Below the pieces are notes generated by a model that saw only the letters and a list, made by a program, of their open reading frames with translations, was not told the origin of the DNA and did no database searches. Made by a program: the position numbers and the translations under genes. Positions 43,730 through 52,054 of a stretch of DNA of 64,000 bases are shown here, piece after piece; the stretch's first letter is position 1; each line of letters begins with the position of its first letter. This stretch comes from Tabrizicola sp. (GTDB lineage: Bacteria > Pseudomonadota > Alphaproteobacteria > Rhodobacterales > Rhodobacteraceae). The stretch spans positions 1 to 64,000 of the forward strand of contig NZ_JAEULP010000017.1 of assembly GCF_016792905.1 (NCBI RefSeq). The letters run 5' to 3'.

Positions 43730-43756
43730 CTTTACAAGTCTTGTGAAGCTTTACAA
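43730..43756. promoter_or_regulatory. Candidate ScfR operator
   Basis: CTTTACAAG-t-CTTGTGAAG (43730-43748) is a 19 bp inverted repeat with one mismatched pair. It is followed at once by a third half, CTTTACAA (43749-43756). It lies 18 nt before the regulator's ATG. The TTTACAA / TTGTGAAG core is of the type used by RamB-like regulators. Confidence 0.5.
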
Positions 43757-43772
43757 CCTGTCGAGCGTCGGC

Positions 43773-45083
43773 TCATTCGGGCAGCAGTGTTGCAAGCTCG
43801 GCGATCAGACGCGGATCGCTCCCCTCGGCGGCAAGCGCCACGCCTTCGGCCACGTCGCCATTCCTGACCAGAAGCCGTGCCAGCACGGCGCGGAAATCGC
43901 CATGCACCCTGCCCGCCGCACCCAGCGAGCGCAGGCGCGACAGTGTCGATCGTGCCGCTTCCATGTCGCCCGCCCGGCTTTGCTGCAACCCGAACGCATT
44001 CAGGGCAAACGGCAGATGGTCCGCCGAAAGGCGCCCGAACACGGGTTCAAGGTCGCCCTGCCCCGCCTGCATCGCTGCCAGCACGGCAACCTTCACCCAG
44101 TATCCACCTTCCGTGGGCCGTTCCGCCCGGGCGATCACCGCAAGGAATTCGTCCACATCTCCTGCAACCAAAGCGGCCGTGGCCTCCACTTCGCCGATGC
44201 GCCGGGGCGGGATCAGGCCTTCGGGGCTGCGGGCAAGCTCTTGCAGGGCTGCGTCGCGCTGGCCCAGGCGCGCCAGCACTTCGGCCTTGGCAAAGGGCAG
44301 GTAGTCTTGCGACGAGGCGGGCCCGGACAGCCTGTCCACCGCCGCAACCAGCGCTTGCGCTTCCGCCGACCGACCCTGCTCGGCCAGGGCGCGGGCGACC
44401 AGCAGCAGCGACATCATGCGCGTGTCCCGATCCGCAGTCGTCACGGCCGCGATCCGCGCGGCGTCGATCCGGTCCCCGCGCAGCAGAAGGATCACGGCCG
44501 TCCGGTCCAACAGTGCGCGGAAATCATCGGAGCTGATCAGATCGCCAAGTGCGTAGGCGCTGGCGTAGGCATCCGCCTCCATGAAGCCGGTGGCTGCGAA
44601 CAGGGCAATATCCGCCCGGACACCCGGGTCCGCATCCATGATCGACTGTCGGACGCGATCCTCCTGGCCCGCAATGGCCCGGAGACCGACTTCCAGATTC
44701 GCGCGGTCCGTCGGGTCATCGGTCGCGGTCTGGCTGACCAGGTCGGCCAGTACCGCCGAAAGCCTGGGCGCACCGGCCATGTCGACACCCGCCGTCCCGC
44801 TGGACAGAAGCTCGATCCGCTTTCCGCCCGCCGGTTCACGCGCCGCCAGCAGGTCCGGAAGCCTCCGCACCGTCGCGTCGGCCCGGGCCGATCCGGCGCG
44901 CTCCTCGATCGCGGCAATCGCCAGCAGATCGCCGACCGTGTCCCGCACCTCCTCCTGCGCCAGAGCGCGCGCGGCCGCGAGGTCAAGGAGGCAGGCCTGA
45001 TCCGGGGAGGCCAGACAGGCGGCCTCATCGGCGCGGACGGGGGTCAGAAGGGAAAGCCAGAGGAAGAGCATCCAGAAACGCAT
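43773..45083 (-). CDS. Secreted alpha-helical repeat protein, function unknown
   Basis: 436-residue protein with a signal peptide (MRFWMLFLWLSLLTPVRADE) and a mature part rich in Ala, Leu and Arg helices resembling degenerate TPR repeats. Examples are SLLLVARALAEQGRSAEAQALV, and LPFAKAEVLARLGQRDAALQE. Likely a periplasmic helical solenoid. It is a single gene flanked by the pyd-ABC terminator upstream and ScfR downstream. No specific partner can be inferred. Confidence 0.72.
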   Translation of the reverse strand: MRFWMLFLWLSLLTPVRADEAACLASPDQACLLDLAAARALAQEEVRDTVGDLLAIAAIEERAGSARADATVRRLPDLLAAREPAGGKRIELLSSGTAGVDMAGAPRLSAVLADLVSQTATDDPTDRANLEVGLRAIAGQEDRVRQSIMDADPGVRADIALFAATGFMEADAYASAYALGDLISSDDFRALLDRTAVILLLRGDRIDAARIAAVTTADRDTRMMSLLLVARALAEQGRSAEAQALVAAVDRLSGPASSQDYLPFAKAEVLARLGQRDAALQELARSPEGLIPPRRIGEVEATAALVAGDVDEFLAVIARAERPTEGGYWVKVAVLAAMQAGQGDLEPVFGRLSADHLPFALNAFGLQQSRAGDMEAARSTLSRLRSLGAAGRVHGDFRAVLARLLVRNGDVAEGVALAAEGSDPRLIAELATLLPE

Positions 45084-45159
45084 GATGTAATCCCGACCTG
45101 AAAGGAACTGGTCGAGACTATCCCGAATCCTGCTGCGGACAAAGTCAGGAACCGTACCA

Positions 45160-45191
45160 AATGAAATGCACCCCGGACCGGCCGGGGTGCA
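45160..45191 (-). terminator. Terminator of the pyrimidine operon
   Basis: Reading leftward, a perfect 10 bp stem TGCACCCCGG / CCGGGGTGCA with a 5 nt loop is followed by TTTCATTT, 20 nt past the binding-protein stop. T-run interrupted but the stem is strong. Confidence 0.7.
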
Positions 45192-45211
45192 CTCGTCGAA
45201 AGCCGAACCTG

Positions 45212-46192
45212 TCAGTTGGCCAGCGCCTTGTCGGTCACGGCGTGGGTCCAGGCGCCTTCCGGGGCCTTGGTGATCACCGCATCCGACCCGCCCGCCATCA
45301 GCGCGTCGACCGTGTGCTGGTAGTCCGCCTCGTCCAGCGCGCCGTTCGACCCGGCGGTCAGCTTGGCGATCTCGCCCATCATGCGCTTCTGGTGCGCTTC
45401 GGTCTGGGCGCCGGTCTCGTCGTTCTCCAGCACGATCATCGCCGCCTCGTCCGGGTTCTCCTCGGCATATTTCCAGCCCTTCATCGAGGCGCGGACGAAT
45501 TTCGCCATCGTGTCGACGAAGGCCGGATCGGCCAGCTTCTCCTCAAGCACGTAAAGCCCGTCTTCCAGCGTCGCCACGCCTTCGGTGGTGTAGTTGAAGT
45601 TCACCAGCTGCTCGGGCGTGATGCCCGCGTCGATGACCTGCCAGTATTCGTTGTAGGTCATGGTCGAGATGCAGGCGGCCTGCTTCTGCAACAGCGGGTC
45701 GACGTTGAAGCCCTGCTTCAGCACCGTCACCCCGTCGGGCGAGCCGTCGGTCTTGTAGCCAAGCTTGGCCATCCAGTTCAGGAACGGATATTCATTGCCG
45801 CCGAACCAGACGCCCAGCGTCTTGCCCTTGAAATCGGCCGGGGTTTCCACGCCGGATTCCTTGAGGCAGGTCAGCTGCATCCCCGAGGATTTGAACGGCT
45901 GCGCGATGTTGACGAGCGGCAGGCCCTTTTCCCGCGCCGCAAGGGCCGATGGCATCCAGTCGACCACGACATCCGCCCCGCCACCCGCGATGACCTGGGT
46001 CGGCGCGATGTCCGGCCCGCCGGGAAGGATGGTGACGTTCAGCCCCTCTTCCTCGTAGAATCCCTTGGCCTGCGCGACATAGTAGCCCGCGAACTGTGCC
46101 TGCGTGACCCATTTCAGTTGCAGCTTCACATCCTCGGCGCTGGCGCCCGTCGCCATCGCTGCCAAGGCCGCCGCCATCAGTAGCTTCTTCAT
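45212..46192 (-). CDS. NMT1/THI5-type ABC transporter substrate-binding protein (probable pyrimidine importer)
   Basis: 326-residue periplasmic binding protein with signal peptide MKKLLMAAALAAMATGASAE. The NMT1 domain shows LQLKWVTQAQFAGYYVAQAK, GADVVVDWMPSAL and KGKTLGVWFGGNEYPFL. Relatives bind thiamine precursors (aminopyrimidines), riboflavin or related rings. Its place as last gene of the dihydropyrimidinase operon points to a pyrimidine or its ring-opened product; this is inference. It follows the second permease by 38 bp. Confidence 0.87.
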   Translation of the reverse strand: MKKLLMAAALAAMATGASAEDVKLQLKWVTQAQFAGYYVAQAKGFYEEEGLNVTILPGGPDIAPTQVIAGGGADVVVDWMPSALAAREKGLPLVNIAQPFKSSGMQLTCLKESGVETPADFKGKTLGVWFGGNEYPFLNWMAKLGYKTDGSPDGVTVLKQGFNVDPLLQKQAACISTMTYNEYWQVIDAGITPEQLVNFNYTTEGVATLEDGLYVLEEKLADPAFVDTMAKFVRASMKGWKYAEENPDEAAMIVLENDETGAQTEAHQKRMMGEIAKLTAGSNGALDEADYQHTVDALMAGGSDAVITKAPEGAWTHAVTDKALAN

Positions 46193-46230
46193 CGTCTTCT
46201 CCCGTGTTGTGCCCAGCTCTCGGGGCCTTG

Positions 46231-47076
46231 TTAATGCCGTTGCGACGGATGCCAGAAGGTCACCCACCGTTCGATCAGCGCGACCAGCCCGTAAAGGACC
46301 GATCCCGCCAATGCCGCCACCGCAATCTCGGCCCAGACCATGTCAAGGCCAAGCCGACCCACCTCGGTCGAGATGCGGAACCCCATGCCGTAGATCGGAC
46401 TGCCGAAAAACTCGGCAACGATGGCGCCGATCAAGGCCAGAGTCGATGCAATTTTCAGCCCGTTGAAGATGAAGGGCATTGCGGCCGGAAGCCGCAGCTT
46501 GACCAGCGTCTGCAGGTAGCTCGCCCCCCAGGTCGCCATCAGGTCGCGTTGCATCCGCTCGCTCGCCTGCAGGCCCGCGACGATGTTGACGAGCATCGGG
46601 AAGAACACCATCACGACGACGACCGCCGCCTTCGACTGCCAGTCGAAGCCGAACCACATCACCAGGATCGGCGCGAGGCCGACGATGGGCAGGGCCGCGA
46701 CGAAATTGCCGATTGGCAGAAGGCCGCGCTGCAGGAAGGGGCTGCGGTCGATGGCGATGGCGGTCAGGAAGGCCGCGCCGCAGCCGATCAGGAAACCGGG
46801 GATCGCGCCCTTCAGGATGGTCTGGGCGAAGTCCTGCCATAGCATCGGCAGCGAGGTCGCGATCTTCGCCGCAATCGCGCTCGGCGCGGGCAGGATCACC
46901 GGGGCGACCCCAAGCCCCCTGACCAAACCCTCCCACAGGACCAGCACGGTCGCGCCGAAGATCACCGGCACCAGCACCTTGCCTGCCCGCGTCCGGGACA
47001 CCGGGCTCTCTGCCAGCCAGACGTTCAGCGCCCAAAGCGCCAGCCAGACGACAAGGGCGATGACAAGCGCACTCAT
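46231..47076 (-). CDS. ABC transporter permease (second of two)
   Basis: 281-residue inner-membrane permease of the SsuC/ThiX class with about six membrane segments. The EAA-type loop is MATWGASYLQTLVKLRLPAAMPFIF. LPAPSAIAAKIATSLP near the N-terminus is typical of the class. ATG 47076 overlaps the first permease's stop as ATGA. Together the two would form a heterodimeric channel with the ATPase at 49242-50096. Confidence 0.9.
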   Translation of the reverse strand: MSALVIALVVWLALWALNVWLAESPVSRTRAGKVLVPVIFGATVLVLWEGLVRGLGVAPVILPAPSAIAAKIATSLPMLWQDFAQTILKGAIPGFLIGCGAAFLTAIAIDRSPFLQRGLLPIGNFVAALPIVGLAPILVMWFGFDWQSKAAVVVVMVFFPMLVNIVAGLQASERMQRDLMATWGASYLQTLVKLRLPAAMPFIFNGLKIASTLALIGAIVAEFFGSPIYGMGFRISTEVGRLGLDMVWAEIAVAALAGSVLYGLVALIERWVTFWHPSQRH

Positions 47077-47939
47077 CCCGGCACCCCCATCCGCCGCCGC
47101 GCCAGCCGCTCGACAAAGCCCACCGCCACGATCAGCATCCCTGCCAGGATCGCCGCGGCAAACAGGCTGGCCCACATGATCAGGGGTTCCCCGAATTGCG
47201 AGCCGATCAGCATCCGCGCGCCCAGGCCTTCGATGGCCCCGGTCGGCAATTCACCCACGATGGTCCCGACCAGCGAGGCCGCAATCGCCACCTTCAGCGA
47301 GGCGAAGAAATACGGCATCGAGGCCGGAAGCCGCAGCTTCAGGAAGGTCGCCATTTCCCCCGCGCCGTAGGTTTTCAAGAGGTCCAGCTGCATCTGGTCC
47401 GGGCTGCGCAGGCCTTTTACCATGCTGACCAGCACCGGGAAGAAGCTGAGGTAGGCCGCGATGATCGCCTTCGGCAGGTCGCGCCCCTCCAGCCCCAGCC
47501 TGCTGGACAGCGTGATGATCATCGGCGCCAGCGCCACGATGGGAATGGTCTGGCTGATGATCGCCCAGGGCATCACCGACATGTCCATGACCCGGAACCG
47601 GACGATCGCCATCGCCAGCAGCACCCCGGCGATGATGCCAAGGCCAAAGCCCATCATCGTGCCCTTGAAGGTGACGTAGCCATGGTAGATCAGGCTCCGC
47701 TTCGAGGTGACGGCCTGCCCGAACAGCCCCTTCCCCAACTCCGCCGCCACCTGATGCGGCGGCGGCAGGACGGGGCGGTCCTGGTCCATGGTCTGCGCAA
47801 CCATCTCGGAGAAGCTGACCGTGGTCCCGGTCCGTTGTGCCTGATCATAAACCCAGGCCGAGTTCAGCCAGACCGTGCCTGCGTACCAGAGCACGATGAT
47901 CCCGGCGAGGATGGTGAGGATGGGAAGGAGGTTACGCAT
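47073..47939 (-). CDS. ABC transporter permease (first of two)
   Basis: 288-residue permease of the same class. It has an extra N-terminal periplasmic stretch (about residues 25-80) before LPPPHQVAAELGKGLFG, then the channel segments and the EAA loop LLKTYGAGEMATFLKLRLPASMPYFF. The ATG (47939) shares one base with the stop of the inserted hypothetical gene upstream. Substrate inferred from operon context as for the binding protein. Confidence 0.9.
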   Translation of the reverse strand: MRNLLPILTILAGIIVLWYAGTVWLNSAWVYDQAQRTGTTVSFSEMVAQTMDQDRPVLPPPHQVAAELGKGLFGQAVTSKRSLIYHGYVTFKGTMMGFGLGIIAGVLLAMAIVRFRVMDMSVMPWAIISQTIPIVALAPMIITLSSRLGLEGRDLPKAIIAAYLSFFPVLVSMVKGLRSPDQMQLDLLKTYGAGEMATFLKLRLPASMPYFFASLKVAIAASLVGTIVGELPTGAIEGLGARMLIGSQFGEPLIMWASLFAAAILAGMLIVAVGFVERLARRRMGVPG

Positions 47940-48436
47940 CAACTCTCCAACTCCGTATGCACACGGAATTTGATCTCGACCGTTACCGAGTCAGCCGTCC
48001 GCGCATCTGTGAACTGAACTTCCGTGATCCATAGCCCCGGAGCATCAGTCGGAAATACCGTAAACCCGATGGAGTACTCTCCGCTGGCTCCAACCGCGCC
48101 GAACGGAACCCGGGCGGGACTGCAATCCCTTTCCAAAGTGACGCCGCTTGGTTGATGATCAAGCATCAGACAAGTCACATCGGCCTGGTCGCCAAACACC
48201 TTGGCTCCACTGTAGGTCAATCGAAGCATTGCCCTGTCGCCGATGTAGAGATCGCCGTCTCCAGCGGTCGTGGCTGCGGATGTATTGCCTCGCGAGACCA
48301 CTGAAAAACTTGCTGAGACTTCCAACGCTCCAGAAACTTTCGAGTCCGCAGTCTGAATCACTTGCGAATCCGCAAATCCCGCGACTGGCCCAGAAACGGC
48401 GACAACGAGCGGGGCGAGAGCTTTCCCGAATTTCAT
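47939..48436 (-). CDS. Secreted hypothetical protein inserted in the ABC operon
   Basis: 165-residue protein with a likely signal peptide (FGKALAPLVVAVSGPVAGFA, residues 3-22). The mature part is Ser/Thr/Val-rich and beta-strand-like (SGALEVSASFSVVSRGNTSA, then ITEVQFTDARTADSVTVEIK). One Cys pair is possible (TCLML and RDCSP). GC content is visibly lower than its neighbours. Its ATG overlaps the upstream transporter stop (ATGA) and its stop shares a base with the permease start, so it is fully embedded. No family recognised. Confidence 0.72.
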   Translation of the reverse strand: MKFGKALAPLVVAVSGPVAGFADSQVIQTADSKVSGALEVSASFSVVSRGNTSAATTAGDGDLYIGDRAMLRLTYSGAKVFGDQADVTCLMLDHQPSGVTLERDCSPARVPFGAVGASGEYSIGFTVFPTDAPGLWITEVQFTDARTADSVTVEIKFRVHTELES

Positions 48437-48768
48437 CCCTTCGCCCCCGCAGGCCAGGCGATCATCGCCACCGCCACGCAGCCGAGCGCCATTCCGGCCA
48501 GTTGCAACCCCGTGGGCCGCTCGCCGAAGACAAAGATCGCCATGACGGAAATCGCCACCAGCTGGAAGATCGCCGACAGCGCGATGGCAAGGCCAAGTCC
48601 GTTCGCCTTCATCACCTGCACCATCAGCCAGTTGCCCAGACAGAACAGCGCCAGCGCGCCGAACAGGATCGGCAGGCCGCCCTTCACCGCATAGACCTTC
48701 AGCACCGCATTGGCTCCGACGAAGACCCCGGTCGCGAGGCCAAGCCACAGGAAGGTGACGCCACTCAT
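48433..48768 (-). CDS. EamA/SMR-type small multidrug-transporter-like protein
   Basis: 111-residue protein with four membrane segments, the size of small multidrug resistance or half-EamA proteins. Segments include FLWLGLATGVFVGANAVLKV, LFGALALFCLGNWLMVQVM, LSAIFQLVAISVMAIFVFGE and LAGMALGCVAVAMIAW. FGERPTGLQLAGMALGCVAV is EamA-like. It probably works as an antiparallel dimer. Placed in the pyrimidine operon, it may export or import a pathway compound, which is inference. Confidence 0.82.
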   Translation of the reverse strand: MSGVTFLWLGLATGVFVGANAVLKVYAVKGGLPILFGALALFCLGNWLMVQVMKANGLGLAIALSAIFQLVAISVMAIFVFGERPTGLQLAGMALGCVAVAMIAWPAGAKG

Positions 48769-48772
48769 CCCC

Positions 48773-49150
48773 CTACCCTTTCTTCCGCGACTTCCGCTTC
48801 GGCTTTGGCGCCGCGGCGGCCTCGGCGATGGCCGCCGCCCGCGCCTCGGGCGTCATCGCCGCCCAGTCCCTTGCCGCCTTCAGCCCGTCGCGCAAGTCGC
48901 CCCACCAGACCCAGAGCATCGCCGGGTAGAGAAGCACGATCACTCCAAGCCACCAGAGCGTCGTCATCATGTCGATCCCGGCACGAGCGTCCATCGGCAT
49001 GCTGCCAAGCGCCCAGAGCGCGACCCAGATCACCCCCAGAGTGCCAACGACCGCCAGGGGGACACCCAGCACCCAGGCCCAGAAGGTCAGCCAGCATTGT
49101 GCCACCGTGGGTGGGGGCAGTTTCGGCGGCGTGGGCGGGGGCTTAGCCAT
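48773..49150 (-). CDS. Two-helix membrane protein with basic tail, unknown
   Basis: 125-residue protein: a Pro-rich start (MAKPPPTPPKLPPPTVAQC), two hydrophobic segments (WVLGVPLAVVGTLGVIWVAL and TLWWLGVIVLLYPAMLWVWW), an Ala-rich helix and a strongly basic end (KPKRKSRKKG). It is 4 bp from the EamA-like gene. Upstream lies a repeat-rich gap (49183-49224). No family recognised. Confidence 0.72.
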   Translation of the reverse strand: MAKPPPTPPKLPPPTVAQCWLTFWAWVLGVPLAVVGTLGVIWVALWALGSMPMDARAGIDMMTTLWWLGVIVLLYPAMLWVWWGDLRDGLKAARDWAAMTPEARAAAIAEAAAAPKPKRKSRKKG

Positions 49151-49182
49151 AGCGCTTCACCGCTGTCCCCGCAGATCAGGCC

Positions 49183-49224
49183 GTATATACATCGTATGGC
49201 CGGTTTCCATACGCTTTCCATACG
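49183..49224. promoter_or_regulatory. Palindrome, dyad and 11 bp direct repeats inside the operon
   Basis: The 91 bp gap holds the palindrome GTATATAC (49183-49190), the dyad CGTATGG-ccggttt-CCATACG (49193-49213), and a repeat of CCATACG at 49218-49224, giving two CCATACGCTTT units with an 11 bp period. This looks like a regulator-binding array for an internal promoter of the downstream transport genes. Confidence 0.45.
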
Positions 49225-49241
49225 CTTTCCAGACACCTGCC

Positions 49242-50096
49242 CTACTCGTCATGATGCCCGGCCCGAAGCCCCTCCCGCACCCGATGGGCGATCTCGATGA
49301 ACTCCCGGCTGTCGCGGATGTCGAGCGGCCGGTCCCTCGGCAAGGGCGAGTCGATCACATCGGTGATCCGTCCCGGACGGGGGGACATGACGACGATCTT
49401 GGTCGACAGGTACACCGCCTCCGGGATGGAATGTGTAACGAATCCAACGGTCTTGCCGGTGCGGGCCCAGAGCTTCAGCGTCTCCTCGTTCAGCCGGTCG
49501 CGCACGATCTCGTCCAGCGCACCGAAGGGTTCGTCCATGAGGAGGATATCGGCATCGAAGGCCAGCGCCCGTGCAATCGAGGCCCGCTGCTGCATCCCCC
49601 CCGACAGCTGCCAGGGAAACTTCTTGCCGAAGCCTTTCAGCTCCACCAGCTCCAGCACATGACTGACCCGATCATCCTGAGCTTTACGGTCGAACCCCAT
49701 GATTTCCAACGGCAATCTTATGTTCCCGGCAATCGTCCGCCAGGGATACAGCCCCGCCGCCTGGAACACGTAGCCATAGGCCCGCTTCCGCCGCGCCTCG
49801 TCCGGAGGCATTCCGTTGACCGTCAAGGTCCCGGAGGTCGGCGTCTCCAAAGCCGCAATCGCCCGCAGGAAAGTCGTCTTCCCGCAACCGCTTGGCCCGA
49901 TGAAGCTCACGAATTCCCCTTGGCCGATGCTCAGGTTCACGTCCTTCAACGCCTGCACCGGCCCGTCCGCCGTCTGGAAGACGAGGTTCAGCCCCTTCGC
50001 CTCGATCACCGGCTGGCTCTGGCTTGCCGTATCCTTCAAACCCGTCGTCCCTTCATCTTCCCGTTGCAACCGGGTGGCATTCTGTGGCCTTCCCAA
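49242..50096 (-). CDS. ABC transporter ATP-binding protein (SsuB/ThiZ-like)
   Basis: 284-residue ATPase energising the two permeases. Walker A is GPSGCGKTT, the Q-loop is in YVFQAAGLYPWRTI, the signature is LSGGMQQRASIARAL, Walker B is ILLMDEPFGALDE, and the switch His is in GFVTHSIPEAVYLS. The first 25 or so residues are low-homology, so translation may begin later than ATG 50096. It is downstream of the dihydropyrimidinase gene on the same strand. Confidence 0.92.
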   Translation of the reverse strand: MGRPQNATRLQREDEGTTGLKDTASQSQPVIEAKGLNLVFQTADGPVQALKDVNLSIGQGEFVSFIGPSGCGKTTFLRAIAALETPTSGTLTVNGMPPDEARRKRAYGYVFQAAGLYPWRTIAGNIRLPLEIMGFDRKAQDDRVSHVLELVELKGFGKKFPWQLSGGMQQRASIARALAFDADILLMDEPFGALDEIVRDRLNEETLKLWARTGKTVGFVTHSIPEAVYLSTKIVVMSPRPGRITDVIDSPLPRDRPLDIRDSREFIEIAHRVREGLRAGHHDE

Positions 50097-50195
50097 ACAT
50101 GAGGACCGCCATGCCGACGACCCTCGCCTTTCGCCCGCTTCCTTCGGATTTCGAAGAGGATTTCTTCGGAATCCCGGTGCTTTGCTGGTCCGACC

Positions 50196-51647
50196 CTACA
50201 CCCCCGTCGCCGGAATCCCCGACCGCACCACCGGCCTCGGCGCCGTCAAATCCTTCCACTGGCTCAGCGCCCGGTTGACCGCAGGCCGTGGTTCCCGTGC
50301 GACGAACTGGCCGTGGCCTTCCTTGGTCCGCACCTCGCCGTCATGGATCGCCACCATCCCCCGCGTCAGGGTAAACCGGGGCAGGCCCTTCACCTTCTGA
50401 CCCTCGAAGACGTTGTAGTCGATCGACGACTGCTGCTTGTCCGCGGTGATCGTCTTCTCCTTCTCCGGGTCCCAGACCACAAGGTCCGCATCCGCGCCCA
50501 CCAGAACCGCGCCCTTCTTCGGGTAGCAGTTCAGGATTTTCGCGATATTGGTTGAGGTTACGGCGACAAATTCATTCGGCGTCAACCTGCCCGTCGCCAC
50601 GCCATGCGTCCAGAGCATCGGCATCCGGTCCTCCAAGCCCCCCGTTCCGTTCGGGATCTTGGCGAAGTTGCCGACACCAAACCGCTTCTGCGCGGTGGTG
50701 AAGGCGCAATGGTCGGTGGCCACGACTGACAGCGAGCCGGATTGCAACCCGGCCCAAAGGCTGTCCTGATGCTTCTTGTTGCGGAACGGCGGCGACATGA
50801 CGCGGCGGGCGGCATGGTCCCAGTCGGGGTGGAAGTATTCGCTTTCGTCCAGCGTCAGGTGCTGGATCAACGGCTCGCCCCAGACCCGCTTGCCTTGGCT
50901 CCGCGCCCTGCGGATCGCCTCATGCGCCTCCTCGCAGGAGGTATGGACGACGTAAAGCGGCACCCCCGCCATGTCGGCGATCATGATCGCGCGGTTGGTC
51001 GCTTCGCCCTCCACCTGCGGGGGGCGGGAATAGGCATGGGCCTCCGGCCCGGTGTTGCCTTCGGCCAAGAGCTTCGCCGTCAGTTCCGCCACCACGTCGC
51101 CGTTCTCGGCATGGACCATCGCCAGCCCGCCAAGGTCGCCCACCCGCCTGAACGACTGATACATCTCGTCGTCGTTCACCATCAAGGCGCCCTTGTAGGC
51201 CATGAAATGCTTGAAGCTGGTCATGCCCGCCTTGATCGAGTCGGCAATGCCGTCAAACACCTTCTCGCCCCACCAGGTCACCGCCATGTGGTAGGAATAG
51301 TCGCAATTCGCCCGCCCCGACTTGTTGTGCCACATCTGGGCGGCATCCATCAGCCCCTGCCCCTGCCCCGGCAGCACGAAATCGACCACCATCGTGGTGC
51401 CGCCGGACAGGGCCGCCCGCGTGCCGCTCTCAAAATCATCGCTGGAGTAGGTGCCCATGAACGGCATCTCCAGATGCGTATGCGGATCAATCCCGCCGGG
51501 CATGACATAGCACCCGGTCGCGTCAAGCTCCGTCCCGCCCTTGAGGCCCTGCCCGATCTCGGTGATCACCCCGTTCTCGATGCGGACGTCGGCCTTGTAG
51601 GTGAGGTCGGCGGTGACGACGGTGCCGTTCTTGATGATGGTGGTCAT
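50196..51647 (-). CDS. hydA: Dihydropyrimidinase (D-hydantoinase)
   Basis: Opens the ring of dihydrouracil or dihydrothymine to the N-carbamoyl beta-amino acid, second step of reductive pyrimidine breakdown. It is 483 residues. The metal-binding GGIDPHTHLEMPFMGTYSSDD, the carboxylated lysine in SFKHFMAYKGALMV, VHTSCEEAHEAI and ATDHCAFTTAQKRFG are all present. ATG 51647 overlaps the stop of the inserted hypothetical gene (ATGA). Also called pydB. Confidence 0.95.
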   Translation of the reverse strand: MTTIIKNGTVVTADLTYKADVRIENGVITEIGQGLKGGTELDATGCYVMPGGIDPHTHLEMPFMGTYSSDDFESGTRAALSGGTTMVVDFVLPGQGQGLMDAAQMWHNKSGRANCDYSYHMAVTWWGEKVFDGIADSIKAGMTSFKHFMAYKGALMVNDDEMYQSFRRVGDLGGLAMVHAENGDVVAELTAKLLAEGNTGPEAHAYSRPPQVEGEATNRAIMIADMAGVPLYVVHTSCEEAHEAIRRARSQGKRVWGEPLIQHLTLDESEYFHPDWDHAARRVMSPPFRNKKHQDSLWAGLQSGSLSVVATDHCAFTTAQKRFGVGNFAKIPNGTGGLEDRMPMLWTHGVATGRLTPNEFVAVTSTNIAKILNCYPKKGAVLVGADADLVVWDPEKEKTITADKQQSSIDYNVFEGQKVKGLPRFTLTRGMVAIHDGEVRTKEGHGQFVAREPRPAVNRALSQWKDLTAPRPVVRSGIPATGV

Positions 51648-52054
51648 GGGGTTCCTCGCTTCGAATTCTGTAGCGACTGTCCAAGTGAAATCAGCAGATC
51701 GCTCAACTGTTCTGGCTCTATCCTTAGCTTGCCATCCCGAAGTGCTTTCGAGAGCAGGCCCAAGAACCTGTCCAACCCTATTTCTACGGTTAGTGTCCGG
51801 TTCTCGCTATTAATGGGATCAACGTCATCAATGTGAGGGGCAGTTATCTGTGCTCTTAAAACGTGATTTTTCGTGGTCGATCCTGTCCATTCAAAAAAAA
51901 CGCCAAGCTTTGGCTCACTAGGAATACCCTCTGTAGGTTCCCCCAAGTCCTCAATTTCATCGAGTTCGATCGTGTTGAACTCATACGTCGAAGCATTTCT
52001 TTCCGAGCGCTTCGGATAGTCGATCAGAACCTTTATGCCTTGTGTCTTTCTCAC
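51644..52054 (-). CDS. Low-GC hypothetical protein inserted between the two pyrimidine hydrolases
   Basis: 136-residue soluble protein from a GTG start at 52054. It has a basic start (RKTQGIKVLIDYPKRSERNA), strand-rich acidic middle (FNTIELDEIEDLGEPTEGIP) and a helical end (LSKALRDGKLRIEPEQLSDL). GC is far below its neighbours (near 45-50% by eye), with AT-rich runs such as eight A. It is nevertheless overlapped 4 nt at each end (GTGA with the carbamoylase, ATGA with the dihydropyrimidinase). No family recognised; probably acquired. Confidence 0.72.
   Translation of the reverse strand: MRKTQGIKVLIDYPKRSERNASTYEFNTIELDEIEDLGEPTEGIPSEPKLGVFFEWTGSTTKNHVLRAQITAPHIDDVDPINSENRTLTVEIGLDRFLGLLSKALRDGKLRIEPEQLSDLLISLGQSLQNSKRGTP

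Noticed and set aside
50024-50278. Possible small rightward gene (MPTTLAFRPLPSDFEEDFFG...) in the gap between the ATPase and dihydropyrimidinase genes
   Set aside because: It overlaps the 3' end of the dihydropyrimidinase gene antisense, has no clear ribosome site and turns into Pro/Ser low complexity.
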